A stretch of 64,000 bases of DNA, from contig NZ_LRUB01000035.1 in NCBI RefSeq assembly GCF_001550065.1, positions 248,001-312,000 of the forward strand. The letters are read 5' to 3'. The notes under the pieces were generated by a model that did no database searches, was not told the origin of the DNA, and saw only the letters and a program-made list of their open reading frames with translations. This document shows positions 37,497 through 47,544 of the stretch, piece by piece; positions within the stretch are counted from its first letter, which is position 1; each line of letters starts with the position of its first letter. The stretch comes from Kordiimonas lipolytica. Lineage in GTDB: Bacteria > Pseudomonadota > Alphaproteobacteria > Sphingomonadales > Kordiimonadaceae. The translations under genes and the position numbers were made by a program.

Positions 37497-37651
37497 CCCT
37501 GTATCCTCCCCACATTGCCTAAGCAGTGTGTCCATCTTGAATCCCGGTGGCAAGGACATAATTCATGGGGAACGGCCATTGCATGCACGGCTTGCACCTG
37601 CTTTCCCTGCGGGGTAGGGTGCAGCCGAAATGGCGCCACAAGGAGTAACTG

Positions 37652-38305
37652 ATGTTAAAAGCGCAAATTGTTCCGGTCACAGGCTTCCAGCAGAACTGCA
37701 GCATCATCTGGTGCGACGAAACGATGGAAGGTGCCTTCGTTGATCCGGGCGGGGAGGCGGACAAGCTTCTGGATGCGGCCAAGCAGTTGGGCGTGAATGT
37801 GAAACAAATTTTGCTCACACACGGCCATCTGGACCATGCGGGCGGCGCGAAGGACATCAAGGAAAAGCTGGGCTTGCCAATCATCGGCCCGCATAAAGAT
37901 GACAAATTCTGGCTCGACCAGATCGAAGAGCACGCTGCCAACTATAACATGCCGGGCCTGCGTTGCTGCACCCCTGATCAGTGGCTGGATGACGGCGACG
38001 GGGTCAAGGTGGGCAATGTGACGCTGCAGGTTATTCATGCACCCGGCCATACGCCTGGCCATGTGGTGTTCTTTGAGCCCACGCACAAGGTGGCTTTTGT
38101 GGGCGATGTTCTCTTCAAGGGCTCCATCGGGCGGACGGATTTCCCGCGTGGCAATATGGATGACCTTGTGAACGCCATCACCAAAAAGCTTTGGCCGCTG
38201 GGGAACGAGGTGACGTTTGTACCGGGGCACGGGCCACTGTCCACCTTTGGGGCAGAGCGGCAATCCAACCCCTTTGTGGGTGACCGGGCGCTCAAGAGCG
38301 CCTAA
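37652..38305 (+). CDS. MBL-fold metallo-hydrolase (glyoxalase II-like, YcbL type)
   Basis: 217 residues with the metallo-beta-lactamase signature THGHLDHAGG (about 55-64, Zn ligands), then HAPGHTPGH and the metal-bridging Asp in FVGDVLF, and a final His in VPGHGPLS. YcbL-type proteins hydrolyse S-lactoylglutathione-like thioesters, but the substrate here is unproven. Confidence 0.85.
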   Translation: MLKAQIVPVTGFQQNCSIIWCDETMEGAFVDPGGEADKLLDAAKQLGVNVKQILLTHGHLDHAGGAKDIKEKLGLPIIGPHKDDKFWLDQIEEHAANYNMPGLRCCTPDQWLDDGDGVKVGNVTLQVIHAPGHTPGHVVFFEPTHKVAFVGDVLFKGSIGRTDFPRGNMDDLVNAITKKLWPLGNEVTFVPGHGPLSTFGAERQSNPFVGDRALKSA

Positions 38306-38382
38306 AGGTTCTTCGCTCATAAGGCTGGCCTCCCAAAAACTCTTTCGGTATAAAGGCTTTAAGGGGCAAGAGAGGCAGCTTT

Positions 38383-39852
38383 ATGAAAAAGCTTATCCAG
38401 AAATGGATTCTGCATTTCAAACGCAAGCGCTATCACAAGCAGCTGCGGGCTGAAGGCAATTATAAGACACTGGAAAATTCCATCCGCGAAACCGGGACGC
38501 TGTGTAGCAACTGTAATGCACCGCTTACCGGACCATTCTGCCACATTTGCGGCCAGAAGGATGACGACCTGAAGCGCCCGATCTGGACGCTGCTCAGGGA
38601 AATCCTGGATGATGTGATCTCGACTGACAGCCGGCTATTCAAAACACTGATACTACTGGTGCTGGTGCCAGGCGGGCTGACGCGGGCGTTCCGCGACGGG
38701 AGACGTGCCCGATTTGTGCCACCGCTTCGGCTTTATCTGGTGATCTCGATCATGTTCTTTGTGATTCTGAAGGTCGCCGACATCCTGATTCTGGATATCC
38801 ATGTGACGCCGATCGACCGACCTGAAGAGGTGGCGGCACCGGCCGATCCTTCTTCCTCAGACCTGGCGCTTGGCGAAAAAGAGACAGGCGTGCCGACGCC
38901 CATGCCGGATGAGGCGATAGAAGCCCTGCCTGAGGCCGCTGATGGTACGCAAGTGGCCGATGCGGGGGAGGTTGTCGCAGGTGAGGCACGCGCGGCAAAA
39001 GCAGATAAGCCGGTCGCCAGGGAAGGGCTGTCGAGAGAGGATCTTGCAGCGCTCGGGCGGGATGATATGACGCCGGAAGAAAAGCTGCGATTGGTGTTGG
39101 GCGACGCAGGATTTGAAAGGCTGCCGGAAGAGACCAAGCAGGAAATCCGGACAGCCGAAAACGGTCAGGCCATCAATATCGATGGCGATGACCTGATCGG
39201 GTCTTTGATCAGCAATGACTCTGGCAGTGAGGGAGACGATGTCAAAATAGACACTGACTGGCCTTATGACGTCGATATCGCCATGTTTGTCAAAAACTCA
39301 AAAGAGCCTCGGGAAGGCCTTAAGCAGGAAGACATTGATGAAATCCTCAATGACCCTGACAGGCCTGTTTTCCTCAAGCGCGCCACGAGCGGGTTCGCTG
39401 AAGCCCTCAAGAACCCGGAAGCCTTCAATGAACTGTTCAACGATTGGCTACCGCCCGCGCTCTTTGTATTGATGCCGATTTTTGCCTTTATCCTGCGCAT
39501 CTTCCATTGGGGCAAAGACCGAGTCTACCTGCAGCAATTTGTCTTCTCGCTGCATTTCCACACCTTCCTGTTCTTGTTGATGACAGCCATGACGGTGATT
39601 GTGCCAACCTATGGCGGGGACCTGAGCGTTTCCATCTTCTGGTGGGGTACGTCGCTTTACCTGATCATCGCGCTGAAGGTGGGCCAAGGGCAGGGCTGGC
39701 TGAAGGCCTTTTTCAAGGCGGGGCCTATATGGGTGACCTATTCCGCGGTGATGGTGGTCGTGATGCTATTCATTGTCTTCGCAGGCCTTGGCGATATCGA
39801 TGTGGTTGACCTGTTGATGGGCGACACGTCCGCGTTTGAGGCCGAAGCCTGA
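38383..39852 (+). CDS. DUF3667 membrane protein with zinc ribbon and acidic insert
   Basis: 489 residues. N-terminal zinc ribbon (CSNCNAPLTGPFCHICGQ, about 42-59) followed by the DUF3667 region (LLREILDDVISTDSRLFKTL, PGGLTRAFRDGRR) and a first helix near 119-138. A long, very acidic stretch follows (about 145-310), then three or four more helices (about 360-485). The family function is unknown. The acidic stretch may be a linker or an ion-binding region. Confidence 0.75.
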   Translation: MKKLIQKWILHFKRKRYHKQLRAEGNYKTLENSIRETGTLCSNCNAPLTGPFCHICGQKDDDLKRPIWTLLREILDDVISTDSRLFKTLILLVLVPGGLTRAFRDGRRARFVPPLRLYLVISIMFFVILKVADILILDIHVTPIDRPEEVAAPADPSSSDLALGEKETGVPTPMPDEAIEALPEAADGTQVADAGEVVAGEARAAKADKPVAREGLSREDLAALGRDDMTPEEKLRLVLGDAGFERLPEETKQEIRTAENGQAINIDGDDLIGSLISNDSGSEGDDVKIDTDWPYDVDIAMFVKNSKEPREGLKQEDIDEILNDPDRPVFLKRATSGFAEALKNPEAFNELFNDWLPPALFVLMPIFAFILRIFHWGKDRVYLQQFVFSLHFHTFLFLLMTAMTVIVPTYGGDLSVSIFWWGTSLYLIIALKVGQGQGWLKAFFKAGPIWVTYSAVMVVVMLFIVFAGLGDIDVVDLLMGDTSAFEAEA

Positions 39853-39876
39853 CCCCTGCTATGTTAACAGCAGGGG
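39853..39876. terminator. Hairpin between the convergent DUF3667 and azoreductase genes
   Basis: CCCCTGCT (39853-39860) pairs perfectly with AGCAGGGG (39869-39876) around ATGTTAAC. It has no U-run on either side, but its place between two gene ends suggests a shared terminator. Confidence 0.5.
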
Positions 39877-39891
39877 CGTATAAGTGGGGGG

Positions 39892-40494
39892 CTAGGCGGC
39901 CAACGCTTCGCTGATCTGGGACTTGGCGCGGGCCAGGCTGGCGTCGGCATCCATGGCCATCTGGTCAGCGGCGATGACAGTCACATCGGTAATGCCCACA
40001 AATGCCAGCATATGCTTCATATAGCTGGTGGCAAAATCGATCTCCGATCCCACAGGCGTGCCACCAGAAGCTACGAACAGATAAGCCTTCTTGCCAGTGA
40101 GCAGGCCTTCCGGGCCATTTTCCGTATAGCGGAAGGTAACTCGCGCGCGGGCGATCAGGTCCACCCAGGCCTTGAGCCCTGCGGGAATGCTGAAGTTGTA
40201 GACCGGTACGCCAATGGCGATGATGTCAGCGGCCTGAAGGTCCGCGATCAATGCGTCGGACTGTTCCAGTATCTGTTTTTGGGTGTCTGTGCGGTCTTCT
40301 TCCGGGGTGAAGTTGGCACTGGTCCAGGCTTCGTCGATCAGTGGCAGGCCACTCGCCAGATCATGGCGCAGCAGCGCGGTTTCCGTACCCAGGGTGAGGC
40401 TGTCGATAAAACGGGTCGTAAGGTCACGGGTGACGGAATCGCCGGTACGGACGCTGGCGTCAACGCGGAGGATGGTTTGGGTGTTCTTGGTCAT
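39892..40494 (-). CDS. azoR: FMN-dependent NADH-azoreductase
   Basis: 200 residues of the flavodoxin-like AzoR family: VDASVRTGDSVTRDLT near the start (FMN phosphate loop), GVPVYNFSIPAGLKAWVD (about 94-111), and VASGGTPVGSEIDFATSY. It reduces quinones or azo compounds by two electrons using NADH. ATG 40494 has GAAGGAAGAG before it. Confidence 0.9.
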   Translation of the reverse strand: MTKNTQTILRVDASVRTGDSVTRDLTTRFIDSLTLGTETALLRHDLASGLPLIDEAWTSANFTPEEDRTDTQKQILEQSDALIADLQAADIIAIGVPVYNFSIPAGLKAWVDLIARARVTFRYTENGPEGLLTGKKAYLFVASGGTPVGSEIDFATSYMKHMLAFVGITDVTVIAADQMAMDADASLARAKSQISEALAA

Positions 40495-40608
40495 GATCTC
40501 TTCCTTCAAATACTTCCAGAGTGTGGTGCGTTTGAAGGAAAGATAGGGTTGTGCGCGATGTTGCGGTAGGCCGATATGTGTCGATGCAGTGTTGCTTAAT
40601 CGCGAACG

Positions 40609-41007
40609 CTAGTCATTACTTGGTTCCAGCCTGAGCGACGCGCTGTTGGTGCAATAGCGAAGGCCCGTGGGCTGCGGCCCGTCCGGGAACACATGGCCCA
40701 GGTGGCTGTCGCATTTGGCGCACAGGATTTCGGTGCGTACCATGCCGTGGCTGGTATCTGTCTTTTCCGCAACTGCGCCCGGTGCAATCGCATCCCAGAA
40801 GCTGGGCCAGCCGGAGCCGCTTTCATATTTTGTATCGCTTGAAAACAGCGGTGCATCGCACCCGGCACAGTGGTAGGTGCCGGGTGTTTTGGTGTCCCAA
40901 TATTTGCCGGTGAAGGGCGCTTCGGTGCCGCCGCAGCGGCACACCGCATATTGTTCAGGCGTCAGTTCGGCCCGCCACTCTTCGTCTGTTTTCTCAATGT
41001 CTGCCAC
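40609..41007 (-). CDS. msrB: Peptide-methionine (R)-S-oxide reductase
   Basis: 132 residues, MsrB. Two zinc CxxC pairs (CAGCDAPLF and [12 protein letters not shown]) and the catalytic Cys in RYCTNSASL are present; WPSFWDAI is the conserved middle. It repairs methionine-R-sulfoxide in proteins. It begins 2 bases after sppA on the same strand, probably cotranscribed. Confidence 0.95.
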   Translation of the reverse strand: MADIEKTDEEWRAELTPEQYAVCRCGGTEAPFTGKYWDTKTPGTYHCAGCDAPLFSSDTKYESGSGWPSFWDAIAPGAVAEKTDTSHGMVRTEILCAKCDSHLGHVFPDGPQPTGLRYCTNSASLRLEPSND

Positions 41008-41009
41008 GG

Positions 41010-42851
41010 CTATTCAACCTTGCACAGCAGGCAAAGCGCGTAGCTGCCCATTGGGTCATTGAAGTTCAGAAGAAGCTCAGCCTCGCCCTTCAGTTTCATG
41101 GCGGTCTGCATCACAGGCGACAGGCCTGAGGGCGCGTCCGATTTGAAGCTTGAGCCAACGCTGGAATTCAGGATGTCTGCGATCATCTGGTCCCATTTGC
41201 TTGGTTGGTCGCGGTAGAAGACGACGTCATAGTCTTCGACGCCCGCTGCAGAGGCAGCGGCCGCCACGGCGTCTTCAAAGCCGCCCAAATGGTCAACCAA
41301 GCCGAGGTCTTTGGCTGTGGCCCCGATCCAGACACGGCCCTGCGCGATCTTGTCCACATCCTCTACCGACATGTTACGGCCTTCGGACACCAGCGACAGG
41401 AATTGGCTGTAGCCGTTCTCAATGGACTGCTGGATCACGTCTTTGGTCATGTCCGACAGGGGGCGTGCCGTTGAGAAGGCACCAGCCATCTCAGTGGTGC
41501 CCACGCCGTCTGTATGCACGCCGATCTTGGCCAGGGTGTTCTCGAAGGTGGGGATTACGCCAAAGATGCCAATGGACCCAGTGATGGTGGAAGGTGCCGC
41601 CCAGATTTCATCGGCGGTCGCGGAAATCCAGTAGCCGCCGGAGGCCGCAACCGGCCCCATGGAAGCGATAACCTTCAGGCCCTGTTCCTGGGCTGCCACA
41701 AGTTCCTGACGGATCAGTTCGGACGCAAAGGCCGAGCCGCCCGGGCTGTTGACACGAAGTACAATCGCCGCCGTATCCGGGTTGTTGCGCGCATTGCGGA
41801 TATAGCCCACCAGCGTTTCCGCAGCGCTAACGGTAATCGGCCCGTCACCCATTACGATCTGGCCCTGTGCTGTGATTACGGCAATCTCGCTTGGGCCGCG
41901 ATGCTTCTGCGGTTTGGCGGCCAGGTAGGTCTGATAATGGATTTGCTTGAAGGTGTTGCCGCCGCCGGGGTTGTCGCCAAACTCTTCTTTGAGCGCTTGA
42001 CGCCATACAGTGCGGGGCGCCAGTTCATCCACCAGGCCACCATTCTGTGCCAGCTTGGCGAAATTGCCTTCGGCTTCGCGGAGGCGGTCAGGAAGGCTGT
42101 TGATGTTGTTCGTGAGCGCGCCTGCCTCAAGCCCGCGGGCTTCCACGACAGAGGTTTCATACTGATCCCACAGCCCGCCCAGGAAGGCGAGGTTCGCTTC
42201 CTTGGCAGCAGGGGACATGTCATCCCGGATGAAAGGCTCGACCGCGGATTTATAGGTGCCCACACGGAACACATTCACATTGGCCTCAAGCTTGTCGAGC
42301 ATGCTTTTGAAATAGGTCGGGTAGAAGCCGTAGCCGTTAAGGAACACATTGCCGGCCGGGTTCATGTAAACCTTGTCTGCTTCGGCAGCCAGAAGATAGC
42401 CTGCCTGGCTGTAGGCCGTGGATAGGGCGTAAATCTTCTTGCCGCTCTCTTTGAAATCCCGAAGGGACTTGGCAATGGTGTGAAGGTGGCTGGGGCCGAT
42501 GGGGCCGAGCGAGTCGGTAATCAGCGCGATGGCCGCGATCCGGTTGTCATCCTTCGCAAGCTTCAGTGCGCGTGTGATGTCATGGATGCTGGTTTGGGGT
42601 GGCCTGCGGTTGAATTCGGCCTCAAAAGCTGCCTCGATCGGGTCCTGATATTCCACCTGTTCCACAATCATGCCTGCTGGTTCCAGCACCAGGACGGCGC
42701 CGTTCGGCACGCTTGGGCGGGGCTCCCCGCCGCTGGACAGCGCCATCATGACCATGACGAGCAGGAATAGTGTGACAAGCCCCATAGTGAGGGTGCCCAA
42801 GCCCTGAACGAATTTGAAAATAGATTTAATGATTTCCCACACGCCCTTCAT
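41010..42851 (-). CDS. sppA: Signal peptide peptidase SppA, long form
   Basis: 613 residues of the 67-kDa SppA type: an N-terminal membrane helix (about 20-43), then two tandem ClpP-like S49 domains. The second carries the nucleophile in [15 protein letters not shown]; the first holds the general-base Lys region ([11 protein letters not shown]). It degrades cleaved signal peptides at the membrane. ATG 42851 has GGAG 9 bases before it; the longer TTG start is unnecessary. Confidence 0.92.
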   Translation of the reverse strand: MKGVWEIIKSIFKFVQGLGTLTMGLVTLFLLVMVMMALSSGGEPRPSVPNGAVLVLEPAGMIVEQVEYQDPIEAAFEAEFNRRPPQTSIHDITRALKLAKDDNRIAAIALITDSLGPIGPSHLHTIAKSLRDFKESGKKIYALSTAYSQAGYLLAAEADKVYMNPAGNVFLNGYGFYPTYFKSMLDKLEANVNVFRVGTYKSAVEPFIRDDMSPAAKEANLAFLGGLWDQYETSVVEARGLEAGALTNNINSLPDRLREAEGNFAKLAQNGGLVDELAPRTVWRQALKEEFGDNPGGGNTFKQIHYQTYLAAKPQKHRGPSEIAVITAQGQIVMGDGPITVSAAETLVGYIRNARNNPDTAAIVLRVNSPGGSAFASELIRQELVAAQEQGLKVIASMGPVAASGGYWISATADEIWAAPSTITGSIGIFGVIPTFENTLAKIGVHTDGVGTTEMAGAFSTARPLSDMTKDVIQQSIENGYSQFLSLVSEGRNMSVEDVDKIAQGRVWIGATAKDLGLVDHLGGFEDAVAAAASAAGVEDYDVVFYRDQPSKWDQMIADILNSSVGSSFKSDAPSGLSPVMQTAMKLKGEAELLLNFNDPMGSYALCLLCKVE

Positions 42852-42998
42852 AAGGAGCTTCTCCAAACCTTGAAATATGCCTGCAAAAATGCCTTCTTAA
42901 GTATGAAAGTGCGATCTTCGGTCGCAAGCGTCAAGGGGCGCTCGCGAGAATGTGCCCGCATTTGACAATTTACAGATAAAAAAGAAGGAAGACAGCAG

Positions 42999-43850
42999 AT
43001 GAATAGCCACGTCCCACAGGTGCCCGTAAGCCAGCATCATACCCGGTCGGACATGATCGCCGACGATGTGGATTTCGAGATCAAGGGTCACGAAATGCAA
43101 TTTGTCGAAGTAGAGCTGGACCCGGGCGAGTCTGCCATCGCAGAGGCAGGCGCCATGATGTTCAAGGACCAGCACATTGGCATGAGTGCTGTGTTCGGTG
43201 ATGGGTCGGGGCAGGAGGCTGGTTTTATGGACAAGCTTCTTGGGGCTGGCAAGCGTCTGTTGACGGGTGAAAGCCTGTTTACCACGGTCTTTACCCACGA
43301 AGGCAGCGGCAAGGCCCGCGTGGCCTTCGCGGCGCCCTATCCGGGCAATATCATGCCCATCAAGCTGAGCGACTATGGCGGGCGGCTGATCTGCCAGAAG
43401 GATGCTTTCCTGGCCGCCGCGCGCGGCGTGCAGGTGGGCATTCATTTCCAGAAGAAAATCCTGACCGGCCTTTTCGGCGGTGAAGGCTTCATTATGCAGC
43501 GCCTGGACGGTGACGGCTGGGCTTTTGTGCACATTGGCGGAACGCTTATTGAAAAAGAGCTGAAGCCCGGTGAAGTGCTGCATGTGGATACAGGCTGTCT
43601 GGCGGCCATGACCGATACGGTCGATATGGATATCGAACGCGTGGGTGGCATCAAATCCATGGTGTTCGGCGGTGAAGGGGTGTTCTTCGCTCGGCTTCAG
43701 GGGCCGGGCAAGGTATGGCTGCAAAGCCTGCCGTTCAGCCGCCTTGCGGGCCGGGTACTTGCCTGTGCGCCACAACACGGCGGCCGGGACAAGGGCGAGG
43801 GTTCCATCCTCGGCGGCGTGGGCCGTATCCTTGACGGGGACAATTTCTGA
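42999..43850 (+). CDS. AIM24/TIGR00266 family protein
   Basis: 283 residues. After about 25 residues the TIGR00266/AIM24 domain begins (FEIKGHEMQFVEVELDPGES, AGAMMFKD) and ends with SMVFGGEGVFFARLQGPGKVWLQSLPFSRLAGRV. The family forms a beta-helix-like core of unknown function. It is transcribed away from sppA. Confidence 0.85.
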   Translation: MNSHVPQVPVSQHHTRSDMIADDVDFEIKGHEMQFVEVELDPGESAIAEAGAMMFKDQHIGMSAVFGDGSGQEAGFMDKLLGAGKRLLTGESLFTTVFTHEGSGKARVAFAAPYPGNIMPIKLSDYGGRLICQKDAFLAAARGVQVGIHFQKKILTGLFGGEGFIMQRLDGDGWAFVHIGGTLIEKELKPGEVLHVDTGCLAAMTDTVDMDIERVGGIKSMVFGGEGVFFARLQGPGKVWLQSLPFSRLAGRVLACAPQHGGRDKGEGSILGGVGRILDGDNF

Positions 43851-43862
43851 TCAATGTCACTC

Positions 43863-43886
43863 AGGCGCGTCGCCTTTGGCGCGCCT
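43863..43886 (+). other. GC-rich hairpin after the AIM24 gene
   Basis: AGGCGCG (43863-43869) pairs with CGCGCCT (43880-43886). No T-run follows; it lies between the AIM24 and thioesterase genes and may be a weak or Rho-assisted terminator. Confidence 0.4.
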
Positions 43887-43904
43887 AAACCTTAAGCGAG
43901 CTGT

Positions 43905-44357
43905 ATGACTATCAAGACAAATCAAGACCTGCTGGCCAATGGCTATAGCACCTGGGGCGATGTTGACCCGTTCGAGGACCTGGTAGGCCCTTTCTACCTG
44001 AAGGACAATGGCGACGGAACAAATCGCGCAGCTTTCGTGGCTGAACGCGCGCGGCACTGCAACAATGGCGGTATGCTGCATGGAGGCCTGCTCATGAGCT
44101 TTGGTGACTTCGCCCTGTTCGCCATTGCCAAAGAAGTGCTTGAAGGCTCAGGCGTTACCGTGGCCTTTAACGGGGAATTCGTTTCAGCCGGCCAGCCTGG
44201 GGATCTGATCGAAGCAACTGGCGAGATCACCCGCAACACGCGGTCGCTGATTTTCGTGCGCGGCAAGATCTTCACCGGTGACCGGACCATCATGTCCTTC
44301 AGCGGCATCATCAAGAAGGTAAAGGGACCTGGAGAGCACAGCGGCGGGCAGACCTAG
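43905..44357 (+). CDS. PaaI-family thioesterase (hotdog fold)
   Basis: 150 residues with a hotdog thioesterase core: NNGGMLHGGLLMSFGDFALF (about 46-65, the HGG motif and the helix-end acidic residue) and VSAGQPGDLIEATGEITRNTRSL. It would hydrolyse an acyl-CoA; the acyl group is unknown. Its stop shares the bases CTAG with the convergent reductase gene. Confidence 0.8.
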   Translation: MTIKTNQDLLANGYSTWGDVDPFEDLVGPFYLKDNGDGTNRAAFVAERARHCNNGGMLHGGLLMSFGDFALFAIAKEVLEGSGVTVAFNGEFVSAGQPGDLIEATGEITRNTRSLIFVRGKIFTGDRTIMSFSGIIKKVKGPGEHSGGQT

Positions 44358-45679
44358 CTTTCTGCGATCTTCACCATTTCACTGATATCGGTGTGCTTGC
44401 GCCGGGGAGCTCCTCCCTCGGCCAGGGCTTCTTCTGAGGCTTCAATCTTCTTCCAGTCCTGGAAGGTGACGATGCGCAAGTCACGGTCCTTGATGAGCGC
44501 ATCCAGTCCGGCCCTGCCAGGACGGCCGGCTGGCCGGATTTCCTCAAGGATTCTTTTGGCTACTTCGGCGCCATCCGGCTTGTTGGTGCCGATAGTGCCC
44601 GTTGGACCGCGTTTGGCCCAGCCGACACAGTAAAGGCGCGGCTCAATGAGGCCATCTTCATTTTCAAAGCAGCCGTAGCTTTCGTCATAGGGAACGTCCG
44701 GGATCGGGCTGGTGCGGTAGCCGATGCAGGGCACGACGAGCCCTGCGGGCAACACTTCTGTCTTGCCGGTGCCCACGCATTTGCCGTCTTCGACCTTGGT
44801 TTCCTCCAGCCTGAGGCCACACACGCATTCATCGCCCAGGATGGCCATGGGGCGCAGGAAGAATTTGATATGCAGTCGCACGGGCTTTGATGTCTGGTCA
44901 TTTTCGGCCATCTGGCGAAGCGCTGACATATTCTTGCGCTGGGCGCCTGTCATCATGTCGTCTATTTCCTCGCCCGGCAGTTGCTCACCGGCCACAAGAG
45001 CGACACAGTTTTCAAGCTGGTTCAGTTCTCCCAGTTCCTTCGGCGTGAAGCTGGCCTCGAGTGGGCCGCGGCGGCCGATGATATAGATATCGCGGATAGG
45101 TGAGCCGTGGATGGATTTGGCGGCATGGTCTGCAAGGTCTGTCTCTGCCATCTCTCCGGCTGTCTTGGCCAGAATACGGGCCACATCGACCGCCACGTTA
45201 CCGTTGCCGATGACGGCTACGGACGCCACGCGCAGGTCTGGGTTCAGGCCTTTATAGTCCGGATGGGCATTATACCAGCCGACGAAAGGGCCGGAGCCTA
45301 TCACACCCTCAAGGTCTTCGCCGTCGATGCCCAGTGCCCGGTCCTTGGCGGCACCGGTGGCAAGCACGACAGCGTCGTAGATGTCCCTAAGTTCCGTCAG
45401 CGTGATATCCCGCCCCAGCGACAGGTTTCCGACAAAGCGAACATTTTCCCGTTGGTTTGTAGCTTCATACCGGCGGGACACATTCTTGATGGACTGGTGA
45501 TCTGGTGCCACGCCTGCCCGGATCAGGCCAAAAGGCGTGGGAAGGCGGTCGATGATGTCAACCCGGACGTCTGCATCCGTTTTGGTCAGGGCTTCGGCTG
45601 TGTAGTAGCCGGCAGGTCCTGCGCCGATCACAGCCACCGATATTGTGTTCGACCCGTTCGCTGCACCGTCTGATGCCAT
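44354..45679 (-). CDS. Ferredoxin/adrenodoxin-NADP reductase-like flavoprotein
   Basis: 441 residues of the adrenodoxin-reductase type: FAD-binding VIGAGPAGYYTAEAL near the start, PTPFGLIRAGVAPDHQSIKNV, the NADP-binding VIGNGNVAVDVARIL, and the late GWAKRGPTGTIGTNKPDG. It passes electrons between NADPH and ferredoxins. ATG 45679 with GGGAGGG upstream is preferred over a longer start. Confidence 0.9.
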   Translation of the reverse strand: MASDGAANGSNTISVAVIGAGPAGYYTAEALTKTDADVRVDIIDRLPTPFGLIRAGVAPDHQSIKNVSRRYEATNQRENVRFVGNLSLGRDITLTELRDIYDAVVLATGAAKDRALGIDGEDLEGVIGSGPFVGWYNAHPDYKGLNPDLRVASVAVIGNGNVAVDVARILAKTAGEMAETDLADHAAKSIHGSPIRDIYIIGRRGPLEASFTPKELGELNQLENCVALVAGEQLPGEEIDDMMTGAQRKNMSALRQMAENDQTSKPVRLHIKFFLRPMAILGDECVCGLRLEETKVEDGKCVGTGKTEVLPAGLVVPCIGYRTSPIPDVPYDESYGCFENEDGLIEPRLYCVGWAKRGPTGTIGTNKPDGAEVAKRILEEIRPAGRPGRAGLDALIKDRDLRIVTFQDWKKIEASEEALAEGGAPRRKHTDISEMVKIAES

Positions 45680-45772
45680 ATGTCCCTCCCTTATGACAGA
45701 GGGAAGAATGCCACGAATTGGCACTTGGGCCAAGAGCGGGCAAAAATAAGGCCGGTGGCAGCCGTAAACGTG

Positions 45773-45798
45773 AAAAGAGGGCCGATTGGCCCTCTTTT
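45773..45798 (-). terminator. Terminator hairpin before the ferredoxin reductase gene
   Basis: AAAAGAGGGCC (45773-45783) pairs perfectly with GGCCCTCTTTT (45788-45798), loop GATT, giving a T-run on either strand. It ends the minus-strand gene at 45819-47411 before the reductase gene begins. Confidence 0.8.
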
Positions 45799-45818
45799 GT
45801 TACTCTTCGGAAAGATGC

Positions 45819-47411
45819 TTATTCGCTGGCAGGTGTGCCTGTGGGCTCTGCCGTTGCCATTTCCATGCCGAACACAGTGTGCCAGGTCTGCGGCGTGATG
45901 CCGGAGAGAGCCTCTTCCGTCATGGGGACGAGCGAACGCACGCTGACCCGCATCGGCTGTGAATCGGGCGCCATGAAGGCCTGGATGACCTCAGCAAGGT
46001 TCTCTGGTGCGCCTTCTCCCAATAGGGGGCCTGCCTGGGCGATTGCCATCATGGAAAACTGCTCGCGCAGCTGATCTTCCGGCATGCCGGAAAGCACAGA
46101 ATATACCTTGAGACCGCGGGGTAGCAGGCCCTGGTCTTCAACACCAAGCGAGACGGAAACACCGTCATAGTATCCAGTGTAGACGCTAAGTGCTTCGGCT
46201 ATCTGCGCGAATGGGTCCTGCTGCGGCGGTATCCCTTCCTCAGCCGCACGGAAGGTCTGTTCCATCTGATCCCTTTGGTAGGCGATCAGTTTTTCCGACA
46301 TCTGAGCCGGCTTGAGGCCTGCTACAGAGCTTTCGCTTTCCAGGCTGATCAGCTTGTCCAGCTTGAGATCCATCTGGCTTGTAACATTGCCTGTGGTGTC
46401 GTCAAACTGGGTGCTGGAGGCCATGTCCAGACGAATGGTGTCCAAATCTGCCAGTGTCAGGATCTGCATTGCCTGAGGGGAGGTGTTCTGTACACCCTTC
46501 AGCTCAAAGGCGTCGATCTTCATCGTGCCGCCCAGAACGAAATCGGCCGGACGAACCAGGTCTTTCACCGACATTTCCTTTATCGATATGGCCATGCCCT
46601 GCATCGGTATGTCGAAGTTGAAACCCTCCAGGATGAAGCTGTCGATACCCATATAGTTGATGGATGTCTTGGCAAGCGAGAGCGCAGCAGCTTCGATAAG
46701 GGCGTCATCGGCGCCTTCTTCAGATTCCTCGGCCTTGCTCATGGCAACCATGTCGGTGATCCAGCCAATGTCGAGGCCATTGATCTGATACCGGTCGATT
46801 GCGATTGACGCTTGGTTCGAGACATCTACCACGAAGTTATCGATCAGCAAGTTGTCGACGCGCGTCTGGTCGTTATTGGTGGCGACGTGGGCGGTGTCCA
46901 GCGATATCAACACTTTCTGGGTTGGATTTTGGGGCGGTGACCCTTCCATATTCAAGCCACGAACGTCAATAAGGGTGAGGGGCCAGTTAGTGAGCTTTTC
47001 TTCCTTGAAGTCGTCTATGATGCCCACAAGGTCTTCGCCCCGAACTTCCATACTGTCCAGTGAGATTTTTCCCTGCGGCGTATCCATTTTAGCAGCAGTG
47101 ACCCGAAAACCATCAATCGTTGCTGTACCTGAAAATGGGGAAAAACCGATATCCAGCTCAACCTTTTCGGTGCTGGTTGTGGCATCCGGATTGTCATGAT
47201 CCTTGGTGGTGATCCCCTCAACGATGGCTGTGCCAGACAGCAGATCGACTTTCAGGCTTTGATATGTAAGGTCTGCCTTCAGGTCAGGATTGCTGATGAA
47301 GCTGTCAATTTGTGCCTGAACCTGGGTTTCGAAGCTGTTTGAAAGATAAAAATAGCCGCCAACTGCGGCGGCGGCGACCACGGCTGTGGTCACGACGGCT
47401 GTGCGTCCCAT
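45819..47411 (-). CDS. Large anchored protein of unknown function (AsmA/DUF945-like look)
   Basis: 530 residues: one N-terminal membrane helix (TAVVTTAVVAAAAVGGYFYL, about 4-23), then a long soluble part rich in alternating beta-strand-like patterns (KVELDIGFSPFSGTATIDGFRVTAAK) and acidic loops. The layout resembles AsmA-like or DUF945-like periplasmic proteins that hold or carry lipids, but I recognise no specific family. It begins with GTG/ATG-type start at 47411 and forms a single-gene unit with its own terminator. Confidence 0.6.
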   Translation of the reverse strand: MGRTAVVTTAVVAAAAVGGYFYLSNSFETQVQAQIDSFISNPDLKADLTYQSLKVDLLSGTAIVEGITTKDHDNPDATTSTEKVELDIGFSPFSGTATIDGFRVTAAKMDTPQGKISLDSMEVRGEDLVGIIDDFKEEKLTNWPLTLIDVRGLNMEGSPPQNPTQKVLISLDTAHVATNNDQTRVDNLLIDNFVVDVSNQASIAIDRYQINGLDIGWITDMVAMSKAEESEEGADDALIEAAALSLAKTSINYMGIDSFILEGFNFDIPMQGMAISIKEMSVKDLVRPADFVLGGTMKIDAFELKGVQNTSPQAMQILTLADLDTIRLDMASSTQFDDTTGNVTSQMDLKLDKLISLESESSVAGLKPAQMSEKLIAYQRDQMEQTFRAAEEGIPPQQDPFAQIAEALSVYTGYYDGVSVSLGVEDQGLLPRGLKVYSVLSGMPEDQLREQFSMMAIAQAGPLLGEGAPENLAEVIQAFMAPDSQPMRVSVRSLVPMTEEALSGITPQTWHTVFGMEMATAEPTGTPASE

Positions 47412-47489
47412 CTATAATACCCCCGAGAGATTTAATTTAATATAAGGCACCATATGAACTTGTCGGGGGTACGTAAACCTATGATTTAT

Positions 47490-47539
47490 TCGGGTTCGCG
47501 TTTTTGGGGCAGCGACAGGCATCGCCGCCCCAGACCCGA
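47490..47539. other. Nested inverted repeat between the anchored protein and the MddA-like gene
   Basis: TCGGGT (47490-47495) / ACCCGA (47534-47539) enclose TGGGGC (47505-47510) / GCCCCA (47527-47532) and GCGA (47512-47515) / TCGC (47522-47525). No T-run follows on either strand, so it may be a Rho-type end, an mRNA 3' stabiliser or a binding site. Confidence 0.5.
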
Positions 47540-47544
47540 TATTA

